Positions 54,979 through 64,000 of a stretch of 64,000 nucleotides of DNA are shown here, in pieces. Below the pieces are notes generated by a model. That model saw only the letters and a list, made by a program, of their open reading frames with translations. It was not told where the DNA came from and ran no database searches. Source of the stretch: Nematostella vectensis (taxonomy: Eukaryota > Cnidaria > Anthozoa > Actiniaria > Edwardsiidae); contig NC_064035.1 in NCBI RefSeq assembly GCF_932526225.1, positions 2,789,501 through 2,853,500 of the forward strand, given 5' to 3'. A program made the position numbers and the translations under genes. Positions within the stretch are counted from its first letter, which is position 1, and each line of letters starts with the position of its first letter.

Positions 54979-57437
54979 ATGCGACGGTCAAATGGCGAGA
55001 ACGGAGGCTCAACCAAAACTTTCATAGCCAGCGTATCCCTCATTCAAGTTCTTGGGATAATTGCCATCGTTTTGACAGGGATATGGATGGGGAAATACCG
55101 CGGAGGATTCGCATGGGATGGAAGTGGACAGCAGTTTAATTATCACCCAGTTTGCATGGTTATAGGCCTCGTGTATTTGTACAGCGAAGGTAAGGTTTCG
55201 CTGAGATTTTACCCGCTGAATACATACTTAATAAAAAAACAGTTTGCTTGTTTCGAAAAATCTTAAACTAAGTATACAGTAAATACAGTACATCCAGATG
55301 TACAGATGTATACGTGATTTATTTGTACGTGAATGTTACGTAAACATTGGCGAAGTCGTGGTGAATAATAGCCTCAGTCTTTTATATTCTAAGATAGAGA
55401 AAGAAAACTCTTGTTTTAGCTCTTGCATTACACCACCATATTTGTATACTAATCTAGACAGGAAAGCTGTACAACTTATTTGAAATTTTGAGTAAATATG
55501 CAAATTATAACTACTTTGCCCTGGGGGGCGTATCCGACCACAGGCGGACCAGGATTAGAATCAGTCCCTCGTGATCCTTCAGAAAAATAAAATATAATTT
55601 GAAGTTGTGTCTTGACTGTTTTCTCAATAAAGCTAGTTGCGTTACTATATTAGCCTCGTGTGTGGTTATTTAGGGGAATTGTGGCGCAGAAAGAGGTTTA
55701 GTCCCTGGAGGGGAAATTTTCTCTCCAAGGACTAAACCCGAAAACAGTCAAGACACAACTTCAAATTATATTTTTATTTTCCTGAAGGATCACGAGGGAC
55801 TGATTCTAATCCTGGTCTGCCTGTGATCCGACTCTTGTGTGGAATTTGTGTCGCTCATTTCCCCTAGGGGGAGGAGGGAGGTAAAACAAAAAAAAAACTT
55901 GTTGTTATGAAATCCATAATTACATCCATTGTATTAGTTGCGTCGTTCTATTGAAATCAAGGTGTGAAGCCCCATTGGCCCTGTATTCTGTAGTCGCTAA
56001 GGAAATTATGTTTTCCAGCCATGATCGTGTACAGAGTCTTCCGCAATGAGACAAAGTACACTGTAAAATTGGTCCACTTTGCACTACAACTGGTTGCGTT
56101 CTTTGTTGCTGTGTTTGGTCTGAAAGCTGCCTTTGACTTTCACAACAAGCAAGGCTTCCCCAACATGTACTCACTACATAGCTGGCTTGGACTGTGCACT
56201 GTGCTCCTGTTTACATTCCAGGTATTAAATTAAATGGGAGGAATACGGCAAATTTGTTCGGGTCTGGAAACAAAATATTTTAGAACCAAACAACCCGATA
56301 AACAGAGGATGAGGATAAGAGCACAGAAAAACCCTGGTGTTTTTCTTTCTTCCAGAAGAAAAATTATAGCTCTGAAATACCGCAGGGGGGGGGGGGGGGG
56401 AGGGCTATCATATGTGCTCAGGTAGGGGTGCTTGTCTGGGAAAAAAATTTGACCAAACTGGTTTTGTTGCAACAGAATTACCCCTAAAAGAGGGGGGCGT
56501 AAGAAGGGTGCGAAACCGTATAGAAAACCGCCCAAAAACCTCAAAAACGTCCAAATCAGTTAATAACTGTAAACTGCGGAGTAAAGAGAAACTGCAGAGT
56601 AAAATATGAAAAACAGCGCCAGATTTAAGGCAAACCACATCAGCATACACACTTACGCCCCCTGCTTAAAGATACAATTTCAAATTTTTCTGGAAATGAA
56701 TAGATCTTACTATACATGGACCAGATGAAATAACAGCTATATATTTACTTTATGTTACTAATGCAATAAAAATCAATTGCAACTAATGCAATGAACATCA
56801 CACTGTTACACTAAAAAATTGTTTTATTTGTAGCTTGTAGGTGGGTTTGTAAGCTTCTTATATCCAAAGCTGTTACACTAAAAAATTGTTTTATTTGTAG
56901 CTTGTAGGTGGATTTGTAAGCTTCTTATATCCAAAGCTGCCTGATGCTCCTCGTGCCTCGTACCTCAAGGTTCATGTGTTTTTTGGTGTCTTCGTGTTTG
57001 TGTTGGCTGTGACTACTTGCCTGACAGGGATGACTGAAAAAGCTCTATTCTCCATTCCGTAAGTTGATCTCATCCATAAGTTTCTGTAACATACCAGAGT
57101 CTTGAGCTTCACTTGTTAACTTACATGCCTACAAGAAGCTCTTTGTAAGCCAAACTTGTAGCCTCTCTGGTACCCAGGTTACCTAACATATTATAAATAA
57201 TTTTAGAAAGTTGCTTAGGTTGTTTGTATGAGTACAACCTTGAATAGATAGATTGCAATACTTTTCAGGAAAACCTACTCCAAATTTGTACCTGAAGGTG
57301 TGCTGATTAATACGCTGGGGATTGTGCTTATTCTACTGGCTGCCATCACCGTATTTGTGGTTACCAACAAAGATTTCCAGAGAGAAGAACCAACAGCAGA
57401 ACAAGTTGCTCTTATCCAGAACTCAGATGAGAAGTAG
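54979..57437 (+). CDS. CYB561: Cytochrome b561 family transmembrane ferric/ascorbate reductase, 246 aa
   Basis: Four exons in phase: 54979-55189, 56019-56221, 56901-57058 and 57269-57437 (TAG); total 741 nt. The protein transfers electrons from cytosolic ascorbate across a membrane to monodehydroascorbate or Fe(III), using two b hemes. Six hydrophobic helices are visible. The four conserved heme histidines appear in NYHPVCM (H56), KLVHFALQ (H90), YSLHSWLG (H124) and LKVHVFFG (H163). The start at MRRSNGENGG was chosen because the residues upstream are not family-like and the length matches CYB561 (about 250 aa). CYB561, CYB561A3 and CYBRD1 are not separable by eye. The third acceptor is duplicated in tandem. 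Confidence 0.93.
55532..55832. mobile_element. ~300 bp foldback element in a cytochrome b561 intron
   Basis: The arms are ~90 bp. AGGATTAGAATCAGTCCCTC then GTGATCCTTCAG on the left is the inverse of CTGAAGGATCACGAGGGACT then GATTCTAATCCT on the right. GAAGTTGTGTCTTGACTGTT is the inverse of AACAGTCAAGACACAACTTC. The ~115 bp loop has its own small hairpin, GGTTTAGTCC to AGGACTAAACC. Identity is high, so insertion was recent. Confidence 0.75.
56803..56936 (+). repeat. 67 bp tandem duplication across a cytochrome b561 3' splice site
   Basis: GTTACACTAAAAAATTGTTT through TTTGTAG and CTTGTAGGTGG, then TTTGTAAGCTTCTTATATCC, occurs twice (56805 and 56872), differing at one base (GGTGGGTTT versus GGTGGATTT). 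The first copy, if used, soon meets an in-frame stop (CTGTTACACTAA). The exon is therefore assigned to the second acceptor (56899-56900). Confidence 0.9.
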
Positions 57438-59650
57438 ATACTTCTTTACACTCACATTAGCAGGGGAGGGAAGCACTCCCAAAATATTTGTGTTAGATGT
57501 TGACATTCCATATCTTACCGAACCCCCATGATATATTTTCTGTTACTACCTTTTAACTAAACTCTACCCACTGTGTTATCATTTACCATTCCATTTTAAT
57601 AATTCCGTTTTTATTTTCAAGTTTTGTTGAGAGGGAAACAATGGTCAATGGTTTCAATGTCTGCCATAAATGAATATCAAATGTATCATAACCAAAATAG
57701 TATACATTTTTCTTATTTTTTTAAATGAAGCCATTCTCAGTGAAGAATGCAATATTTATCTTGCAATATTCATAGATGCAATACATGGACTGTGCCTTGG
57801 TTAAAGGGCTTAGGAAACAAATTAAAGGTATTCTTGTTCATAAAAGATGGCTTTAGTGGCAGCAAAGCAATGTTCATAACTAATATTATACCAAAGTGGA
57901 AAAAAGCCAAAAATATAAATCAAACACACTGTCTACAGTTTAAAGTACATAGTCTGGGTTTATATTTTTTCATTATTTATCCAGGCCCCTTTTGCTTGAT
58001 GCAGCCCATTTATGTAAATATCTATGCAATATTTATGTGAATTTATTTTTCTAATTAAGAAATGCTGTATTTATGTGAATATCAGATGACATTGACTTCT
58101 CTGTGTTTTATTTTGAACATTGTCATTCTCAGGGAAGAGTACAATATTTAATGTCACAAATTAGCATCTATGTTCACTACATACTTTTGCTATGAAGCAA
58201 GTTAGTTTTTTGTATGTGATAAAAGAAGTATTAAGAGCCCTAGAATGGGCAGTTTGATTTAGCATGAAAAGTGTGAAGGGCTAAACAATATGTAGTATCT
58301 ACTTTGAATGAATTTCCGATTATCCAAGCTAAGGTTTTCGGGGCTCACTTTATCTTACAGTGTCATACATAGAAATAATAAAATAACAAAGCAGTCCTCT
58401 CTATTTGGGACCACTCACACAGGCATTATTTCCAGTCCTTCTCTCTGTCCTGCCCTGTTTTTGTCTAAAATGGGTTGGGGGGGATGCTCCCCCTGGATGC
58501 AGCACTTTCATTACATTACAAACATCATTGATTGTAACCATAATGATAACTTCAAAAAGAGTAAGACTTATCCGGCAATGGGGGGTATACACACAGTTAT
58601 TGGTGTAGTGCTCGTTTGACACCACAAAGGACTCCGCTTCACACCACAGGGCATGTTAGATAAGGGCAGCTATGAATTGTAAGCAATTAGGTGATAAAAT
58701 TTATGTGGTGATAAGGCAGTGTTTGTTGAATACCCTGAGTGTGATAGGTTTTTGACTCAGTGCACCTTAAAATTTCAAGCCCCCCATTATCTTCCCTCCC
58801 CCCTCAGGGCATTAAATGAACACTCTAATTAACCAAAATATTTTTGTAATAAGGGTAAGACATGAAAATAAATGATGATGATGCATGTATATGGATTATC
58901 TATTTTTATTTTTTAGGCAAACTACAGTATTTAAAGATTTAACTATTCCTTCTTGTATGTCTTTACAGGCAAGGGGGTTGCAAATAGCCAATATAAGTTT
59001 TTTCATGATAACTAAACAAATATGTGAAATCTCAAGATGCATAATGGTCATGTTCACCCAGGTCTTGAGTGATGGACATCTTATATTTTTGACAATTTAT
59101 ATAAATAATGGTTACCTCCTTTGTTTTATTACAGACTGTTGTAATTCCCTTTAAAATTTATTGAATATGTTCCTTCTCTAAAAGTCAATGTTCTCAAATG
59201 GTCATTTGACATTTGCAATTTCAAAGTGGGCTACAAAATGTAATGTGTAAACAATCCAGTAAAATTACAGAAATATCCAATTTAAATTGTTGGTACCATG
59301 GTGGCGGATTTTGTTATTTTTAACAACACCATGTACACACAATTATTTGCCCAAGACATTTTATTAAGTTCAAATTGCAAATTTATCAGTTTAAACTTTC
59401 ATAAATTGATTTGGCATGACAGTGCAGTTTTGAAAAAGGGCTACAAGACAATGCTTTTTGGCACAATGTAAATAGCCCTTGAGGCGCCTGACGAGAGACA
59501 AAGCCTTGTTGCTAACCCCCGATTTTTCTCACTGACTTAAACTGAGGCAAAGGGATAAAAAAAATTTCTACTTTAACCTTAGTGCTGGTATGTGGATGGT
59601 CCTCTTCTACCTATACCATACTCTCTCTCCAGCTGATCTCCATCTTGGGG
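57438..59650. other. Convergent intergenic region between cytochrome b561 and aldo-keto reductase
   Basis: AT-rich, presumably 3' UTRs of both genes. No conserved coding sequence was recognised. A short A-rich and C-run-bearing stretch at 58780-58805 and several AATAAA-like signals are present. Confidence 0.5.
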
Positions 59651-62600
59651 TCATAACACCCTACTTGGGTCCCAGCAAAAATGGAGGTCAGAGTTCAAGT
59701 TATCTAACAATGCCATATCCTCTGCAGAAAGTTGAAGGTCGGATAGGTCAATGTTTGTGGTTATATTTTTAGGGTTTGTAGACTTTGGGATGACACCTGG
59801 AAAAAAATAAATTGCTATCATTGTCTTTGTCGCAGTTGTAACACAAAAAATGTAACATATAGTATTATATAAGGGAAGGGTCAATATTTAACAGGGGGGC
59901 TGCAATTATTTGAGCGCCGATTTGGGGGAGGACTTCAATTTTTAAACAGGGTTTAGGGGAGGGCCTAAATTGTTTAAACGGGGCAAACTCCTCCCCCATA
60001 ATTATAGCAGTTTTTTTGCCCAAAAGCGAAACAAAACATTTACAGGTCCAAGGAAACCAGAATAAGCCTGAAAACATTTTTTGAATAGGGTTGGGCAGCA
60101 AAGATTGGAGAGTACCATTGGAGAGTATGAGGCCATTCACTAGAAAATTCCTTTCTCACTCAGTGAAACCCAAACAAGGAATGTATCCTATTTAATCAAC
60201 CTCAGCTTGCAAACAACCATAAGCATAGCATTAATTATGCCCAAATAGACTTTATGATGTCCTAAGGCACTATCCAGATGTGCAAAAGCTGTAATTTTTA
60301 AGCAAATTACAAGCAAAACTGTTGTAAGCAACATGCTGTAGCAGTGTTGTTGCCAGACAGAAAAGAGACTGCAGTGCATTGTTGGAAATTTCAAGGCATA
60401 CCATTTTGGGTCAGCTGTAGCTTAACTTAATTGGTAGTCTTGGACTTGGACTTGAAATGGGGGGGGGGGGGGGGGAGGTTTCTGTTTTCAATCTGTTTTT
60501 CTTACAATTTTGCTCAAAAGAACCCAAAAGAGAAAGGGTTAACAGTGCCATTAGCAGGCCTTGGAATATTGGGGGCACAACACCACTACAGGTCACTACA
60601 GGGCCACTACAGGGGGGCACGTGCCTGGGCTGCTACGGCCCTGGTTTAAAAGCATAGCTGTCAACTCGACCACACTAGGCAGGTGTCACAAGATTTTGGA
60701 CCTAATCACAAGCTTAATTTTTGTGAGAATCTTGATACATTATCTGTATTCACCTGCATTGGCTCTTTTTTTTTTGCACATATTGACTGTATTTCACCCA
60801 ATTTCACAAGATTTCCATTGGAGTTGGGTCGAAAGCTATGAACCTGACACTAAAACTTACTTACACTAAAATTGGTTATTTAGTATCCTATGTAAAAAAG
60901 CTTAGTTACACAAGTAAAATAGTTTTATTTGGAGGGACAAACGTTTTGTAACAAACAGGAGTCCAACACTTTTTGATGAATTTGAAAATTCGCCATCTGT
61001 AAGTCATTTAAGTTATTTAATGGACTTATATCAAGACTTCAGCTCAGTGTAGTGATGCAAACAGCTGTAATCATGACAAAGTCACATAAACAAGAAAAGA
61101 GCTTCTGTACATCCTCCAGGTATGTGTGGCTGAAATAGTCTGCACTACTTACCAACACCATGTTGTAAAGCCCACTTTAGCAAAACTTGTGCTGGTGTGA
61201 CATTATGTTGGCAGGCAACTTGGAGCACTTCTGACTCATTCAAAAGCTACACATCGTAAAAGAGCAATTATCATCATTCAGGGCCCACTTTACTGACAGT
61301 ATGCATACTTCTTACTGTATAGACTGGTTCTTACAGCAGGGTGAAACCCACCATTGCTATCAGTTGACAAAGAATAAAGGGAAAAAAGACAAATGAGATA
61401 TACACATTGTGGTTGTGATTGTCTTCATCTGAAAGAGACTGCAGACACAAATTGTGTACAAAGTATTAAAAAAAGGAATTATAAATTCGAAGGAAAATTG
61501 ATAGCTATATCCAAATATAGCCACTATCAATAGGATCAAGTTAAATGTAGTAGACAACCTAAAATGTTACTCTACCTCAGGTAATTCAAAACTACCAAAA
61601 CAGAAGGTTATCAGAGGTTATCATAGGTGTATTGACACATCTACTGTCTCTATAGACCAGAGAGAAACCACTCAAAGCTGTACAATAATTTCATTATATC
61701 TACTTAAATAAACTTTACCTTGCCTTGACCCAGAGAGGTGTAAGCCTGCAGTGTTATAGTGTTTGACTGGCAAAATTCAAGTAACTTTGTTTGATAAAGA
61801 CGAGGGTGGAATTCAACCTGAAATTGAAAGTCAGCAACATCACACATTGTCTTTAATATTTTCAGGAGCAAGCCTATCTTATACATATTTATATAATGTT
61901 AGTGCAGGTATTCATTGAAAGTGCCTGATACATGTGTAGAGTGGAAATGGTATGATTGGAAAACCAATCCTACTGCGACCACAGGCGTTTTGTTTTTGCA
62001 TAATCCCAAGAATATTGATATTTCATTGAAGCATGCAAAGAAGCATATTTCCTAGTGCTCTGAAAGAAAAAAAGATATTAAACTCCATTTTTTGGGGTGG
62101 CGTTAACAGAGTAGTTGGATTACCTGTAATAATGCTGGAGTAACATTTGCAAATCCAAGCAGTTCCTCTATGTGTCCAATTGTGTAGTTAGAAATTCCTA
62201 TAGAACTAATGTGTCCTATCGAATAAATAAAAGTTTGTACTGGATTATGCTTTTCTGCAATATTATAATGAAGAGGTAATATGATAAGGTTTTACGGAAG
62301 AGGTACGGTAAGTTCTGTACTGGATTATTATTGTCTTTCCCCTACAGTAGAGTATATGGAATAAGTATGATTATGTATGGTATTATGCTACCCTACAGGT
62401 GAGAGGTATGATAAGTACTGCATCATACTGTCTTGTAGTATATAGAAAAGGTATAATGTGCTTGATTATGTATGATGATGCTAATTGTATTTCGGGATGA
62501 AATGCTAGATTTTTAAGTTGACTAGCAAAGGATTTTATTTACCAGCAAAAGAAAGTTTTTCTAGTGCCTTCCAACTCTCTGTACGTAGAACTGCATTTTT

Positions 62601-63244
62601 TGGGTCGTCACTTTTTAATTTTTGTACACCAGGCCAGTGAATCAAGTAGAGATCCAAGTATTCACAACCGAGATTTTGTATTGACTTCAGGCACGCCTTC
62701 TCTGCTTTGTCTATTCCATGGTCTCTTGGTGCTGGTAAAATAACATACAGTAACAGGATAAACCCATGATGTGAACACAATAAGCTAAAATGCAAATCAT
62801 CTTAAATTATTTTTACCTAGTTTACTAGTAATGAAGATATCTTTCCTCCTAAGCCCATACTTGGTATACAGTCTTTTAAGGGATCTCCCAATATCTTCTT
62901 CATTCCTGTACACTGCAGCTGTATCTATATACAAGACATTACAACAAATATTAGTAAATTTTATAACAGCTACAAAAGACCTTTTCAATAAATCAATGAT
63001 ATCTGTCTTACATGTGAGCAAATGCACATCACTGGAAGAAAATTGGAGAACAAATTGGAGAACAATGTGGAACTGATTCAGTTCAATTGGCACTTCTACC
63101 AGAGGATGCAGAGTAGAAAGAGAGGGTTGAGGCCTTATGTACACACAGACTCACCTATTAATCTGTACCCACAGCCAAGAGCTGCATCAAGAGCTTCATA
63201 AATCACATCACAATCAGGAGTTGAGCGCATCTGAAATGTCCCAA
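59651..63244 (-). CDS. Aldo-keto reductase, ~272 residues visible; first exon not found
   Basis: NADPH-dependent carbonyl/aldehyde reductase of the AKR superfamily (cytosolic TIM barrel). Exons: 63155-63244, 62817-62924, 62543-62731, 62124-62215, 61719-61817, 61153-61246 and 59651-59796 (TGA); phases agree. Motifs are GTFQMRSTPDCDVIYEALDA; RLIDTAAVYRNEEDIGRSL with the catalytic D and Y; IFITSKLG (K); DLYLIHWPG (H); HISSIGISNYTIGHIEELL; VEFHPRLYQ; SLGQGK; and VIPKSTNPKNI. All four catalytic residues D, Y, K and H are present. The first ~15 residues (the β-hairpin start) must lie in an exon right of 63244, possibly beyond the window. It is convergent with cytochrome b561. It could belong to the AKR1, AKR3 or AKR5 groups; the exact family is unresolved. 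Confidence 0.9.
59868..60020. other. Degenerate G-rich repeated sequence in an AKR intron
   Basis: Phrases of the type AACAGGGGGGCTGCAATTAT, AAACAGGGTTTAGGGGAGGG and TTTAAACGGGGCAAACTCCT recur imperfectly. It may be a decayed mobile element. The open frame 59865-60140 on the minus strand has no recognisable similarity and is not called a gene. Confidence 0.35.
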
Positions 63245-64000
63245 CTAACAATGAGAATGAGATTTAGATTTGAAAATAATGTGAATAGTAGTCAATTTGA
63301 TACTAACTGTAATAATGATTTTTATGGACCCTTTTTACCTTATTCATAAATATCCCTACATGAATTATGGTACGATCGCCCCAGAGGACCGACACCCCAT
63401 CATAGTTGAGTATGATCGCCCCACTCAGAGAACGATCGCCCACATTAGAAATGATGCGACTTAACAAAAATGACTTGACTAAAAATATCTAATAAATAGA
63501 CAAATTGATAAAAACAGGGGATCTCAATGAAAATGAGAAGACCAGGAAGTTAGTTGCAAAACCATGAGAGTCCTGGCTGAACTGGAAGTCTGTCTAATTG
63601 ACAGATAGAGACCAAGCTTGGATAAGTTGTCTGCAGGATAGGCGCTACCCACCAAATAAACTTCCTATCCAGCAGATAGTTATCCAGCAAACAAAAAAGC
63701 ATTGCACATAGCGTGGATAGAATGCTGGATAACAAAATGGCAACCGTAGAGCTAGAAAGCAAATAATTTATCGTGGCAAAGTACACGTAAATCATGGAAT
63801 GCTCAAAGGAGTTGTGTGTAGTTTCTTCCTGTTTTTGGGGAGTCAAATTTCTCCAAAGAACGGGCAATATAGATTTGATTCCAGAGCTGCATGTAAGTTT
63901 GTAGTTCATTAAAAATTTATCAACTGTCAAATTTGTTGTTTGCATGTGTTTCAACTTTCACTGTGTCTGAAATTAATCTAAATTCTGAAAATAAATTAGA
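63245..64000. other. Upstream of the visible AKR exons, no gene recognised
   Basis: Contains three ACGATCGCCC-type motifs at about 63372, 63413 and 63431. The rest is AT-rich. The missing AKR first exon could lie here or beyond the edge; none with a fitting donor was seen. Confidence 0.4.

Noticed and set aside
63550-63954. 134-codon minus-strand frame as the missing AKR first exon
   Set aside because: A short stretch (SGIKSILPVLW) loosely recalls AKR N-termini, but no donor in the right phase follows and the rest is hydrophobic noise.

Overview
This is a eukaryotic genomic window, most likely from a cnidarian and probably an anthozoan. Genes are split by GT-AG introns (one GC-AG). Several conserved animal genes are packed closely, and introns are loaded with minisatellites, MITE-like foldback elements, degraded non-LTR retrotransposons and a Polinton/Maverick element. 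The organism call is inference from gene content and style. No tRNA, rRNA or CRISPR locus was seen.

Layout of host genes: (1) 702-10148 (+), an AKT/PKB kinase whose PH domain and P-loop exons lie upstream of the window. Its introns hold a ~59 bp array and a G-rich 21 bp array. (2) 13143-16913 (+), a MANSC-type single-pass membrane protein with a 40 bp array before its last exon. (3) 18432-20211 (-), CCDC103, a dynein-arm assembly factor. (4) 21936-24814 (+), uridine phosphorylase. (5) 25515-27158, an almost pure GAT repeat of about 1.6 kb. (6) 28446-43579 (-), a 14-coding-exon LRRFIP-family coiled-coil gene. One of its introns holds 6.3 kb of 40 bp satellite that carries two extra copies of part of the adjacent exon. 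(7) 54979-57437 (+), cytochrome b561. (8) 59651-63244 (-), an aldo-keto reductase whose first exon was not found.

Between LRRFIP and cytochrome b561, 44721-54070 is a ~9.35 kb Polinton/Maverick-type element with inverted terminal repeats. Its genes are a zinc-ribbon-like protein, a PolB-helicase-HNH polyprotein on +, and a DDE integrase plus several small membrane/coiled-coil proteins on -. A packaging-ATPase C-terminus and a membrane protein lie at the right end. Most genes are broken by stops, frameshifts and internal tandem duplications. No capsid gene is visible and the ATPase has lost its N-terminal half. The integrase, a 142-aa protein and a 74-aa protein are intact. It is an internally deleted, non-autonomous copy.

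The host genes do not form an obvious pathway; they are ordinary metazoan neighbours. The unusual biology is in the repeats: at least nine tandem arrays with different units, several of which have copied splice sites or exon pieces.
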